Assembly (NCBI GenBank): GCA_050950785.1
Contig: JBMNIG010000013.1
Span: forward strand, 62,001-126,000
DNA length: 64,000 nucleotides
Direction of reading: 5' to 3'
From: JAAYOS01 sp050950785
Lineage (GTDB): Bacteria > Bacillota > Clostridia > Oscillospirales > JAAYOS01
The notes beneath the pieces were generated by a model. That model made no database searches. It saw only the letters and a program-made list of their open reading frames with translations, and was not told where the DNA came from. The position numbers were made by a program, and so were the translations under genes. This document shows positions 42,540-52,207 of the stretch, in pieces. Numbering within the stretch: the first letter of the stretch is position 1; each line of letters begins with the position of its first letter.

Positions 42540-43497
42540 CAACACCTGCCTGAGATAGCCTAAATATTATTGCGGAACCCATATTATAACTAATATTACT
42601 CCCATGTTTTTTACCAGAATCATTCACGAAACTGATTGCACTTCTCGCCTGTGTATCAGTTTGAAGCCCGCCGTGTCTTACCAGTCCCTCGAGACGCATC
42701 TTTAATGGCAGCAAGCTGGTTATCCGATTTGGATGAAAGTGTTGCGCCAGCGCCTCATGAGAACTGTTTCCGACAATTTCGCCGGTGCATATTAGATATA
42801 GCACCGGTTCATTTATCTGTACTTGTGTCATTTGTACTATTGAATCAGAAATCGGTATTGGTTTTTGTTTTTTCAAAATGGTTTCAGTTTCCTCATGATT
42901 TTTATGCTTAAAATCCTTCCCAGCTTCATCCCGTTGCTTTTTTGACTTTAAACTTGCTGAAATCCATTGGGGAATAGTTTCATACGCAGAAGCACCTGGA
43001 TTAGGTTTGTAACTATAGTTTGCAGAGCTTAAAGGATCCGGCATTAAAATAGGTTTCGTGTCGACACAGCCTATACGATATACACCCACTCCGGCTGTGT
43101 CCAACAAACATAAGAGACCCGAGGAAGTGTTTATAAGTATATTGGTAGTCTGCACATCAACCTCTTCACGATTGCTCGAAGCAAAATTGCGTACTTTTTC
43201 CTTAAGCTTTAGGTGCAGCTCACCCCAATCATGGCGAAGTTGGTCAGTTTCCATAATGCCGATGTCACCGCTCCTTAAATGGTCAACAAACCAGTCGGAG
43301 AACATTTTTATTGCTGTGGCACTTACAACATCTGCGATTTCACGCGGTCCTATCCCTCTAGCGATCATTCCGAAAGCAACTATCTCTTCGTCTCCTGCTG
43401 CAACCTTTACTGACAATGCATCACTGCCAAATCTGCACGCAGCGCTCCTGTATGTACTTCCGTATGCAAGTATTTCAGGCACCCTTCTACTACTCAT
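42529..43497 (-). CDS. PP2C-like protein lacking metal-binding motifs (pseudophosphatase candidate)
   Basis: The 322-residue protein follows the order of PP2C elements: a first Asp in GSDALSV (about residue 26), then VAFGMIARGIGPREIA where PP2C has V-A-D-G-M-G-G, then LCLLDTAGVGVYRI where PP2C has N-x-G-D-S-R, and VLYLICTGEIVG where PP2C has C-S-D-G. All but the first metal-binding Asp are replaced. A charged insert (about 195-230) lies before the last strand. This is inferred from pattern, not an alignment score. ATG 43497 is 4 nt after the FHA stop; an ATG at 43542 overlapping that gene is an alternative. It lies between FHA and kinase genes. Confidence 0.6.
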   Translation of the reverse strand: MSSRRVPEILAYGSTYRSAACRFGSDALSVKVAAGDEEIVAFGMIARGIGPREIADVVSATAIKMFSDWFVDHLRSGDIGIMETDQLRHDWGELHLKLKEKVRNFASSNREEVDVQTTNILINTSSGLLCLLDTAGVGVYRIGCVDTKPILMPDPLSSANYSYKPNPGASAYETIPQWISASLKSKKQRDEAGKDFKHKNHEETETILKKQKPIPISDSIVQMTQVQINEPVLYLICTGEIVGNSSHEALAQHFHPNRITSLLPLKMRLEGLVRHGGLQTDTQARSAISFVNDSGKKHGSNISYNMGSAIIFRLSQAGVDDA

Positions 43498-43501
43498 ACC
43501 T

Positions 43502-44986
43502 TCATTTTTTAGTTGATCGGCAGTGGAATGTGAGTTTTTCATTTCCAAGCATGATTTCAGCTCCATCTTCCAGTAGTATCTCCTTGCCACTTGGTATTAT
43601 CTCGCCGTCTATATATGTGTGGTTTGTGGAGTTGTTGTCAATTATATAGAACCGATTCTCTTTTCGAAGGATATCTGCGTGGCTTCTACTAACTGTAGGA
43701 TTGTCCCCAATGAAATAATCCACGTACTGCCTTTCCTTACCTATTTTGAAGATAACACTCACTATTTCTATTGTCTCATTGGTGCTTTCCCGTGTGAGAT
43801 AAGCAATATCGCTCACTCTCTCCTGGAACTTTATTTCTGATAAAATCATTGTTTCATCCGGGGTTTGCACATCCCCTAAATATGTGGTATCTCCAAAGCT
43901 TAGTGGTATATCGTTCGATTGATATTTCTCAAAAACAGAGTGCAAATCATCGGGAACATTTGTTTCCACCTTTTCGTTCTGTCTCTCCTTAATACGTCGG
44001 AATAATCCAAAAAGACCTCGAAAAGTTTTGCTTCCCGGTTTTGCTAGTTCAGATGTTGTGTCAAAAGTGTCCAAACCTGAGGTGAAAAATTCGCTCTCTC
44101 TGCCAAAACCTGCATGCCACTCTCTGTAAGAATGCTTACTGTCTAAGAACTCACTTGTAAGAAACGAATCAGAAGTAGATTCGTTCTGAGCTCTCTCGGG
44201 TTGATGATCCTGAGGCCCCCATTCTGTCTGTGTTAGTATCCCTTTCCTTCTGTTTGGTGCCTTATGATCACCCTTTATGTGTTTTGGATCCTTGACTAAG
44301 CCTTCGCCTTTTGGATTCTCATTGGCTAACAAGTCGGATTGCACAACTGAGCTGTCAGCAGCTTGCTCCGCACTAAGTTTATCAAGTTGCTTTATAAATT
44401 TTTCTAACGAAAAAGAAGATTCTGTAGTGTAAGTAGCACCTTTTGTTCGACTACGCCATCCTTTGTTGGGCGGCACCTCAATCGATCCCTTGCCATTGAT
44501 CATGTTCAGGATCTTAGCAGGATACTCCATGTTTTCCTCTTCACTAAATAACATCGTTGATAGCAGAATCCTGAAATATGATGTCATATCTACTATAGTT
44601 TGCTCTCTGACAATGGGAAGGCAGATCATTGATAACTCACAGGAGCTGACATCAACGAAAATGTAATCAGTTTGGTAAATAAGTGATGAACGATCCAGCA
44701 TATAATCGTTGCATCTGTGAACAGTTCCAGCGATCCCTCGCAGCACATCTAAACAACGCCTTCTTGTTATCCCGCCCGCAATGTACTGTGAAAGACTTAC
44801 CTTTGCAGTTACATTGTAAATAAACTGCCGCTGATTGTTCACCTGCACAAACTGAACAGGCAATATCCCGGGAATACTGTTGTTGGAAAGCATCCCAAGG
44901 GTGAACCCGTCCAATTCATCGCCCTGCTGTGGACTATATATTAAAAAAGTTCCGGTATTTTTATTTTCATAATCAAAACCTTTCAT
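43502..44986 (-). CDS. FHA-domain protein with N-terminal DUF6382-like domain
   Basis: The 494-residue protein has an N-terminal domain of about 165 residues (RRCLDVLRGIAGTVHRCNDYMLD, then YIFVDVSSCELSMICLP) like DUF6382. A long charged, probably disordered linker follows. The C-terminal FHA domain (about 410-490) has VSRSHADIL, then IIDNNSTNHTYIDGEII, which carry the Ser-Arg-x-His and Asn residues that bind phosphothreonine; the usual Gly-Arg before them is Gly-Asp. It probably reads kinase phosphorylation within the Tad operon. The ATG follows CGGGAGAG and overlaps the WG gene by 14 nt. Confidence 0.85.
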   Translation of the reverse strand: MKGFDYENKNTGTFLIYSPQQGDELDGFTLGMLSNNSIPGILPVQFVQVNNQRQFIYNVTAKVSLSQYIAGGITRRRCLDVLRGIAGTVHRCNDYMLDRSSLIYQTDYIFVDVSSCELSMICLPIVREQTIVDMTSYFRILLSTMLFSEEENMEYPAKILNMINGKGSIEVPPNKGWRSRTKGATYTTESSFSLEKFIKQLDKLSAEQAADSSVVQSDLLANENPKGEGLVKDPKHIKGDHKAPNRRKGILTQTEWGPQDHQPERAQNESTSDSFLTSEFLDSKHSYREWHAGFGRESEFFTSGLDTFDTTSELAKPGSKTFRGLFGLFRRIKERQNEKVETNVPDDLHSVFEKYQSNDIPLSFGDTTYLGDVQTPDETMILSEIKFQERVSDIAYLTRESTNETIEIVSVIFKIGKERQYVDYFIGDNPTVSRSHADILRKENRFYIIDNNSTNHTYIDGEIIPSGKEILLEDGAEIMLGNEKLTFHCRSTKK

Positions 44987-46283
44987 ATAAGCTCTCCCGA
45001 TACTTCAGTTTTATAAATCTCCATTTCCCTTCAATCTTCACAGGAGCCATACCGTTGTCTGAAAAACACTTTGCCCCTTCAAACTCAAAATCTATGACCG
45101 TCCGGCCTGTATAATCTATAAATCCCCACATTCCGTCACGCTTCACTGCTGCAAAACCACAGGAGAATGTCATAGCCTCCTCAAACACCGGTTCAATACA
45201 TATTTCTCCCGATGTGTCAGCAAATCCCCACATTCCATTTTGCATAACAGCCACTAAATTATCACCTATCGGGGCTTTGCAATCTTCAAAAGAAGAAGGA
45301 TAGACCTGCATTTTATGTAGATCAAACATATAGTAATATCCTTTATTCTTAACAAGGCAGATGATTCCACTGCCGATCGTGTTGTTCTCGTCAAGCTTTA
45401 TATCTTCATATCGGTCCTCAATCAAAGGTGCTCCCTTTGTGTCGATCAAAAACCATCCCTGTTCATCACATACTGCCGATATACCGTTATAGAAGGTTGA
45501 CGCGAATTCAAGCTCCATCGGAAGCAATTCTCCGAATATATCAATGTAACTATAACTGCCGCTCCGTTTTACTGCTGCTCTTCCGTTCGAAAAGGAATAA
45601 AGCTCGGTGTAGTTTTCATCGGTCACCATATACTTTTTTCCGTTTCTGTCAATGAAATATGATTTTCCTTCCACAGAAACAGCAGCTGAGTTGCCGAAAA
45701 AGACATCTGCCAAGTCATAACCGATTGGATCGATTTCTCTCAAATTGCTGTTTATTAAATATACCTGCCCACCCCTTTGAACCTTTGCGTAACCGTTGAC
45801 AAACACTCCTGCATCGTCATACACCTCGTCAAGTACATCGTAAAGGTATGCGCTTTTATGATAAAGTGATTCAAGCTTGTCCGATGTTAGCCCTATACTC
45901 TTTGCATTTTTGATCACAGTACAACAATCTGAAAAATCTGCATTTTCGTAATAATGTTCTGCCAGCAGCTCATATGCATGGATCGAATCGGGATATGCTC
46001 GTATGAGATCCTTCAGTTCATTTCGGTACTTAGCAGGATTCCCGTACGCCTTCCATGCCCTTGCAAGTTTGAGTCTGAGTTCAGGTGAGTCTTCAATGGA
46101 AATTGCACGGCTATAAAGGCTGATTGCTGAGCCATATGCACCCGCGGCGCATTGCTTTTCAGCAAGTGCCGTATACTTGACGGCTTCATCTTCCCTTCTT
46201 GGAGCGTTCATATGGATCGTGGTCATAGTCCATGCTGTCAGAATAATAATTGCGGCGATTCCAAAGGCAATGATCTGTCTCAT
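44973..46283 (-). CDS. WG-repeat protein with membrane anchor and TPR-like segment
   Basis: The 436-residue protein starts with one membrane helix (about residues 4-22). A TPR-like helical part (YTALAEKQCAAGAYGSAISLYSRAI) follows, then a C-terminal array of WG-type beta repeats. The repeats are recognised by G-x-Y/W-G/Y-x-I/F-D units such as GMWGFADTSGEICIEPVFEEA and GMWGFIDYTGRTVIDFEFEGA. WG arrays are probable protein- or ligand-binding surfaces outside the cell. ATG 46283 has AGGATGAG upstream, 5 nt after the tadV stop. Confidence 0.85.
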   Translation of the reverse strand: MRQIIAFGIAAIIILTAWTMTTIHMNAPRREDEAVKYTALAEKQCAAGAYGSAISLYSRAISIEDSPELRLKLARAWKAYGNPAKYRNELKDLIRAYPDSIHAYELLAEHYYENADFSDCCTVIKNAKSIGLTSDKLESLYHKSAYLYDVLDEVYDDAGVFVNGYAKVQRGGQVYLINSNLREIDPIGYDLADVFFGNSAAVSVEGKSYFIDRNGKKYMVTDENYTELYSFSNGRAAVKRSGSYSYIDIFGELLPMELEFASTFYNGISAVCDEQGWFLIDTKGAPLIEDRYEDIKLDENNTIGSGIICLVKNKGYYYMFDLHKMQVYPSSFEDCKAPIGDNLVAVMQNGMWGFADTSGEICIEPVFEEAMTFSCGFAAVKRDGMWGFIDYTGRTVIDFEFEGAKCFSDNGMAPVKIEGKWRFIKLKYRESLYERF

Positions 46284-46288
46284 TTAAC

Positions 46289-47107
46289 TCATCCTAAAGT
46301 AATCAAAGAAATCATTCCGGCCAACACGAAAGGTCCCATTGCAAGCCTGGTCTTAGCGTTAGCTCTCCTCGTTACTATTAATAAAGCGCCTATAACAGTC
46401 GTGCATATTAGTGTGTATAAGATAAGGCAAAATGTGTGGTGAAAACCTAAAGCAAGCCCCAAAACAGCAAAGAGCTTAACATCTCCCATTCCGACGCCAC
46501 CCTTTGTCAAAATGGCTGCCAAACCAAATACACCGCCGCCAAGAAGCAGACCGATGATCATATCAAGCACTTTTTCTGTCAATATGGACATTCCAGCCAA
46601 AACCTCAAATATGCCAAACAACAAGGCAATCGCAGCACATATCGGAAGAAAACGATTAGGTATAATATGGTGCCTATAATCGACAATCGCTACAGGTACC
46701 AAAAAGCAGTATAGGCAGAGAAGTTTTAGTGATGTAACTAAATCAAATTCTTTGAAAAAATGAAGAGCAAAGAACAATGCTGCTGCTGAAATAATGACGG
46801 CAAACCAAAATACAGGTCTTTTTTCTATAGGTCTTTTTTCTATGTCTTTTTTTACAGTAGCACTGCTCGTGTTGCCCTGGATACATCCTGTATAAATAGA
46901 TCCAGAATAAATAGAATCATTGAAAATCGTGGGTATCAAGGGACAGTCCTTATTGACCCGGTTATTCTGATCGTCCTGGTTGTCCTTGTTGACCTGGTAA
47001 CCCTGAATGTCCTGATTGACCTGGTTATCCTGGTTGTACTGGTTGTACTGGTTACCCTGGTTGTCCTGCAAAATCTTGCACAAATCCATATCTTTATTCT
47101 GATCCAC
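46289..47107 (-). CDS. tadV: Type IV prepilin peptidase (TadV/CpaA-like) with Asn/Gln-rich N-terminal extension
   Basis: The 272-residue protein has the A24 aspartic prepilin peptidase core in its last 170 residues. The two catalytic Asp are in VAIVDYRHHIIPN and GGVGMGDVK, and the membrane helices are as expected. It should cleave the Flp pilin and TadE-type proteins. Unusually, about 55 N-terminal residues are Asn, Gln and Asp repeats, followed by a Ser/Thr/Ile stretch, so the enzyme has a ~100-residue extension that standard TadV lacks. Start GTG 47107 follows GGAGG with 9 nt spacing. Confidence 0.88.
   Translation of the reverse strand: MDQNKDMDLCKILQDNQGNQYNQYNQDNQVNQDIQGYQVNKDNQDDQNNRVNKDCPLIPTIFNDSIYSGSIYTGCIQGNTSSATVKKDIEKRPIEKRPVFWFAVIISAAALFFALHFFKEFDLVTSLKLLCLYCFLVPVAIVDYRHHIIPNRFLPICAAIALLFGIFEVLAGMSILTEKVLDMIIGLLLGGGVFGLAAILTKGGVGMGDVKLFAVLGLALGFHHTFCLILYTLICTTVIGALLIVTRRANAKTRLAMGPFVLAGMISLITLG
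46950..47075 (-). repeat. Short tandem repeat encoding the Asn/Gln-rich part of TadV
   Basis: On the plus strand units such as CCTGGTTGT, ACTGGTTGT and CCTGGTTAT recur in steps of 9 and 6 nt; on the coding strand they give N-Q-x and N-Q-x-x runs (NQYNQYNQDNQVNQ). All steps are multiples of three, so the reading frame is kept. Confidence 0.7.
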
Positions 47108-47175
47108 TCAGTTTCACCTCCATATGACCCTGCAAGTCTTTTTTAACCGCCTCTATATCCTGTAGTCCCTACTAA

Positions 47176-48405
47176 CTATTTGTTTGCATTACCACCCGCC
47201 TTCACTATCTCAAAAGATATATCAACAGACGGATATCGACTATGAAATTCCCCACCTTTTATTGCAAGGTATTGATAGATCCCGTTATAAACTTCATCCC
47301 TTGCATCTTCCGGGATGATAACGGTATATGCCACCGACGCTCTATCGCCTTCATGCAATCTATCCATGACTTCACTTATTGTCAGCTTAAGCTTTCTGAT
47401 TGTATGCTCACATGCTTTAGCTGCCTGAAAGCCATCACTGTTATAGCTTTCACTGAATGTGTTTATCGACACACAGTTGAGATATGTGTTACTGATAGGG
47501 TCGTAGCCTATTACACCATGCATTCCGTCAATAGCGTCAAAGCTTGAGTATTTTTGAGAAAACACTTCCCTGAAAAGCCGTCCTCGGTCAAAGGCTGATA
47601 GCCTCCAGATGCTGTTGCTGTAACTACCGTTATAATAGTCTTCGAGCGAGAAGGATTCGTTGCCGGTAATTACCGTTCTATCACCACCCAGCCAAGAACC
47701 TGTGACTGCGCGCTGGACAACCGGAAGTGACACTCCCCGAACAAAAGGTATCCGAATACTGTAACTGACAGCGAGGCTTACGTCGCAGGGCGACTCCTCC
47801 GGATAGAGCCTTGACATTTCAAAATCTAGTCCACTCCAGCCACCGACAACTCCATGGGATTTTAGGTATTCGTCAGTTTCTGTGTCAGATAAACTTAGGT
47901 TGCTGTGGAATGCAGCTTTTACGATAGGTTCCGCCACAAGACCGGATACATGGCTTTCAATGCCCTCTGATAAGAGTGAAAGTAATAGTGAGATCGGGTC
48001 TTCGCTACAGTTGTTATATGTATTCTCGCTGCCGGTATAATTTGCTTCAGCTGCACCCGGACTTTCCCCAAACAGAACATCGGTAAGCTCAGCCAATGTC
48101 TTCAGCTCAACTCCGGGGCTTTCTTTTTCTCCGAGACCTTGAAGTAATTCACTTGTAGTCCCCATTACATAGCGGGTGGCATCGTATCCCCCTGTTACAT
48201 AGTAGAAATAAGAGTACCGTGATATATCGAGTGCGGTGCTGTTAAGAGCTTGCCCTATTCGGCGCTGTAATCTGCAGATGTTTATCACTGACAAAATCGA
48301 TACTAATGCAAATATAAATAAAACCATCGAAATTGAGGCTTCAACAGTAACCGAACCACTACAGCTCCTGAGACGCCGTTGCTTACTAATACCCTGCGAA
48401 ATCAT
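47176..48405 (-). CDS. TadE-like pseudopilin-type protein
   Basis: The 409-residue protein has a prepilin-like N-terminus: basic residues, then C-S-G-S-V-T-V-E-A-S, a glutamate at the +5-like position, and one hydrophobic helix (SMVLFIFALVSILSVI). The large rest is extracytoplasmic, with an RGVSLPVVQRAVTGSW region seen in clostridial TadE-like proteins. It probably forms a minor pilin of the Tad system. ATG 48405 with GGAGG is chosen; this overlaps the preceding gene by 20 nt. An upstream in-frame ATG (48429) lies inside that gene and has no better site. Confidence 0.8.
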   Translation of the reverse strand: MISQGISKQRRLRSCSGSVTVEASISMVLFIFALVSILSVINICRLQRRIGQALNSTALDISRYSYFYYVTGGYDATRYVMGTTSELLQGLGEKESPGVELKTLAELTDVLFGESPGAAEANYTGSENTYNNCSEDPISLLLSLLSEGIESHVSGLVAEPIVKAAFHSNLSLSDTETDEYLKSHGVVGGWSGLDFEMSRLYPEESPCDVSLAVSYSIRIPFVRGVSLPVVQRAVTGSWLGGDRTVITGNESFSLEDYYNGSYSNSIWRLSAFDRGRLFREVFSQKYSSFDAIDGMHGVIGYDPISNTYLNCVSINTFSESYNSDGFQAAKACEHTIRKLKLTISEVMDRLHEGDRASVAYTVIIPEDARDEVYNGIYQYLAIKGGEFHSRYPSVDISFEIVKAGGNANK

Positions 48406-51358
48406 GATAATCCTCCACCATTGCATCAAATTTTAGGGGAAACAGAAGGGATGGTGTCCGTAAGGTTGCTTTGATTTCTGCGTAGGTGTAGGCTTTTGAC
48501 ATACGGAAGGCGTCCTTATTTTGATGAGATAGTGCCACATTTAATTGGATCACGTCAGCTATACGGAGAAGGACTTCTTCTTTTTGGCCACCTGACAGCT
48601 TTAAGAGCAGGAGTATCTGCAAATAATCAATATACGACAAACAAATGATTGTTTCGCTGAATATTCCAAGTTTTTGCCTTGAAGTATTTGCACCACCCAA
48701 ATCTATATTTTCAAGTGGCAAATATACATCATTGTTTGTGGGAAGATACCTTTCAAGTATTTCCATGGCGGTGCTAGTAAGCTTTTCTGATGCAGTTTTA
48801 GATAGCCGATCGCCATATGTACTTATGGAGTTTTTCAATTCATCACTTGCTGAAGTGATTATTTGATTGACCTTACTGTTTATGGTGCCCTCCACTTGGC
48901 AGCTGAATGATGAAAAGCAATCAGCTAGTTCTGAAGTGATCCGTGAACACATGGCTTCCTCAAGGATGTAAATTATGTCTTCTTCCCCGGCTTTTGACGC
49001 AGCTTCATATGCAATATCAGCAAGTATATCTGCTAAGGATTTGATCACATCATCTTCGATCTGGGGTCGGATATCCATCAAAATTTCGGCTGTATCTTTC
49101 TCAAGACCTTCGAAAATTCTTGACAACTCCTGGCGGGAGGATCGTATGAAATCATCTTTATTAAAATTCCCATTGACAAATATGTTGGAAAACTCCCGTT
49201 CTGCTATTTCTCGCAGCGACGACAGAATACTGCTGACCGATTGATCGATAGTTGCAGTTATAGCCGTCTCCAAATCAGTAGTCAAACCATCAACATATTC
49301 GCTGACACTGTCTTCCACGAAATCTGCCGTGTCGTCAACACACCGCTGTAAAAAACCAACACCCTTTTGCACTCCTTCCTGCACAGTCTCGGATATTTCA
49401 GTCGATATGCGATCCTTAAGCATATCCATAATACCTTGTATAGAACAGCGCCAAGTGGACTGGGACTTTAATATTGGAACCTTTTCACCCTGCAACAATG
49501 TATCTAAATCAACACAGGATTCTGCCAGTGCCAGAGCTAGTTTCATTGTCAGCTGTGCCAACTGATACGGGAATACTCCTCCTGAAGCGGCTTGTATAGC
49601 AAGAGCAGGACCCAGTGTTATTTGATCGATTTCCGTATCGGTCAGCGCAAAGACACTATTACAAACAAACCTTATTGCAAAAATGCTTGTTTTGGCAGTT
49701 GCCAAATTGCTTTCCGGTCCCGCCTCCTCACGTACAGTGAACCAGAGAAACTTTTTTTCATTACAGCCCTTGCTTCCAAAAAGTATGTACTCAACCTCAC
49801 AGCCGTAGATGCGATTATGTTCCGGGTCTATCGGTATCCCTGTCATAGTCATTTGATCGGCTTTAGAAGTAAGACACGAAAAGTTGTGCTTGATATACTC
49901 CGAAATATATAAGTTGTTTCGGATCCCCTTAACACCCTCCTCTAATATTGAAAGCAAATTCGTCACCGTTTCGGACATGCTGCGATATTGGGAAACAGCC
50001 CCATAATCGCTATCCACTTCAATATCTTCAAAATTAGAGGGGTTGCCTTCGTATATACCGGATGGCATATCTTCAAACAGGTGCATTGAATAAGCATATG
50101 CATCCTCTACAGAAGCACACTCTTTGGCCTCCGCATTGATATTGTGTAAGTTTTTCCTTAATACCTTGCCGTTGCCATATTCAGAATCACTTTTCCCCGT
50201 ATTGCTTCCGAATGCAGACATAAGGTAGATATGAAAAGCCGGAATTCCTATTACTGATTCCTCTACACGCAATACTTCTCCGATCGGTTTGAGATAGGTG
50301 CTGTTAGAATAGTAATACCGATTGGTACTGCTTCCTTTACCTTCTCTGAAGTTATTATGTAAAGAGGCCATATAGTCCTCAACTGTTTCGAAATCGCGCA
50401 TGCATAGGTACTCTTTTCCCGCCCTAAGCTGATCCAACAACTCCTCAACCTGATCGGAGTTGAGACGTGAATCGTATCTGTTATCATCCCCGCGCATTGC
50501 ATGGTAGAATGCATCTGCGGTACTATCACCGCACGCCTCCCCATACTCATCCACACAGCGACTAAACTTTTTCTTTTCAATCTCTGCGCTTTTTAGCTCT
50601 GTCAATAACTCATTCCCTACCAAAATTGCATAGTCGACCATCTCGATGGGAGAAAGCTCCTTCCAATAGTGAAAGTACCCAAGCAACTCATCGTATTTTT
50701 GTGAATATTCTTTACTTTCGGTGTCGGTATATTGCTTGATTTTTATAATGCAATCAATCAACTGTTGTTCGGCTTTTTTATACTGCCGTGTGTGAGTGTC
50801 GTATGCATCAATGACCCTGTATAGTTCAGCACAGTCGGCAGAGATATCTTTCAGTTTAAGTTCAACATTCATTTTCTGCTCGGCTACCCGGCTTTGATCT
50901 CCGATCTTGGCGAACACAGCCAAAGAATCCACCAGGCTCAACGCCGTTTCTGCCGGCGCCCTATACTTCATAAACTCTAAAATACCATTTTCAATGATCA
51001 CGGGATTTGCCAGGCTGCTTTCGGGCACGGGCATGATTTGAAAATCCTCCAAAACCGGTGCAAACATCCCGACATTCTCAAGGTTTGTACAAAAATGATC
51101 CATCAGAAGTTCACTGCGTACTGTCTCTGAAAGTTCGGGCTGCTGAGAGATGGCAAAAAGGCCGTATACATCCTTCAATATCGTGTCATAGTTGGCAAGG
51201 ACGCTGTTCAATGTAAGTTTGCCCGCCTCCTCCGCTGCAGCCTTTGATAAATGACTTCGTGAAATATCGATCATAAACCCGGAAAACACTAATGTTGGGA
51301 GTAATATGATCAAGAGAAATATCGAGATGGAACCTGTATTTCTGTAAATTGTCCGCAT
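48386..51358 (-). CDS. DUF5702 (TadG-like) large surface protein
   Basis: This 990-residue protein has a TadE/G-like N-terminus: YRNTGSISIFLLIILLPTLVFSGFMID, a hydrophobic helix then LSKAAAEEAGKLTLNSVLANYD, as in clostridial DUF5702 proteins. A long extracytoplasmic part follows, including a helical segment of about 230 residues (about 640-870) dense in Glu, Ser, Ile and Asp that may form coiled coils. It is likely anchored outside the membrane and part of the Tad machine. The ATG follows GGAGATTTGTCTT. It is the largest protein in the operon. Confidence 0.82.
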   Translation of the reverse strand: MRTIYRNTGSISIFLLIILLPTLVFSGFMIDISRSHLSKAAAEEAGKLTLNSVLANYDTILKDVYGLFAISQQPELSETVRSELLMDHFCTNLENVGMFAPVLEDFQIMPVPESSLANPVIIENGILEFMKYRAPAETALSLVDSLAVFAKIGDQSRVAEQKMNVELKLKDISADCAELYRVIDAYDTHTRQYKKAEQQLIDCIIKIKQYTDTESKEYSQKYDELLGYFHYWKELSPIEMVDYAILVGNELLTELKSAEIEKKKFSRCVDEYGEACGDSTADAFYHAMRGDDNRYDSRLNSDQVEELLDQLRAGKEYLCMRDFETVEDYMASLHNNFREGKGSSTNRYYYSNSTYLKPIGEVLRVEESVIGIPAFHIYLMSAFGSNTGKSDSEYGNGKVLRKNLHNINAEAKECASVEDAYAYSMHLFEDMPSGIYEGNPSNFEDIEVDSDYGAVSQYRSMSETVTNLLSILEEGVKGIRNNLYISEYIKHNFSCLTSKADQMTMTGIPIDPEHNRIYGCEVEYILFGSKGCNEKKFLWFTVREEAGPESNLATAKTSIFAIRFVCNSVFALTDTEIDQITLGPALAIQAASGGVFPYQLAQLTMKLALALAESCVDLDTLLQGEKVPILKSQSTWRCSIQGIMDMLKDRISTEISETVQEGVQKGVGFLQRCVDDTADFVEDSVSEYVDGLTTDLETAITATIDQSVSSILSSLREIAEREFSNIFVNGNFNKDDFIRSSRQELSRIFEGLEKDTAEILMDIRPQIEDDVIKSLADILADIAYEAASKAGEEDIIYILEEAMCSRITSELADCFSSFSCQVEGTINSKVNQIITSASDELKNSISTYGDRLSKTASEKLTSTAMEILERYLPTNNDVYLPLENIDLGGANTSRQKLGIFSETIICLSYIDYLQILLLLKLSGGQKEEVLLRIADVIQLNVALSHQNKDAFRMSKAYTYAEIKATLRTPSLLFPLKFDAMVEDYHDFAGY

Positions 51359-51412
51359 AAGACAAATCTCCTACTGCATTCCTTTGTACCTGCCGAAGCC
51401 CGCAAGATGTTG

Positions 51413-52096
51413 CTACCTGTCGAAAAAGTTCATCGCTTTTGATACTACTCCCGAAAGTTTAGATGATATGTCAATCCCGGTATAACGCTCGGCCAGATGT
51501 AATATATAATCTGTGTTGCGAACCATCTCGGCTGGACTGAGCAGAGTTGCGACAGCAGAAGCCTTGATAGTAACGATATTTTCCCAAAAGGAGAATCCAA
51601 GGATATTGGGTATCCCAATAGACCGAGTTATCTCAACATGAGCTCTTCTGCTCAATCCACTTCTTTCTACCCAAATTCGTACATTCGGTTGCCCAACCAT
51701 TACATCTACAACATTGAGCAAACCGGCCTGTTCCAATATCCCTCGAGCTTTCTCATCTGCAAGCTCTCTAGCAATGTCGTAACCATCCCCGCTCCCAAGG
51801 AATCTATACAATTCGCAGTCTTTCAGTCCGGATAAGCTCCTTCTTTCTTTTACACCAACATAGTCCAGTCCGTCCGTACCGAGCAACCCAAGGTCGGCTA
51901 TCGCTAAGTAGTTACCATTCTCGTATGCACTTTGTATAACAAGAACAGTTCTGTCAGCCGCCGCATCTAAAATCGCATAGTGACATAGGAAACAGCCCAT
52001 AAAAAAGATCACACCAACTGCAACAAGGCAAAGTGGGAGTACAAGCGTATATTCAAGTATCGAAGCTGAACCTCGCACTCTATTGACCGGCATCAT
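51413..52096 (-). CDS. tadE: TadE-family pseudopilin
   Basis: The 227-residue protein has MMPVNRVRGSASILEYTLVLP, a short basic leader with a Glu near the cleavage site, and one hydrophobic helix (LCLAVVGVIFFMG-like, about residues 20-40). The extracytoplasmic remainder is about 185 residues. This is the usual layout of TadE minor pilins processed by TadV. ATG 52096 with GAGGG upstream is preferred to the in-frame ATG at 52150, which lies in a hairpin-containing gap. It follows the flp gene by 111 nt. Confidence 0.8.
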   Translation of the reverse strand: MMPVNRVRGSASILEYTLVLPLCLVAVGVIFFMGCFLCHYAILDAAADRTVLVIQSAYENGNYLAIADLGLLGTDGLDYVGVKERRSLSGLKDCELYRFLGSGDGYDIARELADEKARGILEQAGLLNVVDVMVGQPNVRIWVERSGLSRRAHVEITRSIGIPNILGFSFWENIVTIKASAVATLLSPAEMVRNTDYILHLAERYTGIDISSKLSGVVSKAMNFFDR

Positions 52097-52207
52097 ACAG
52101 CCCTCACATGATGATTTTTTGGAGTACTCTTCACTTAAATGTATTGGCACTCCCCATGGTTAAAGTCATGGTCCTTCGGCTAGAGTTTGCTTTAATAATA
52201 AGTTCGA

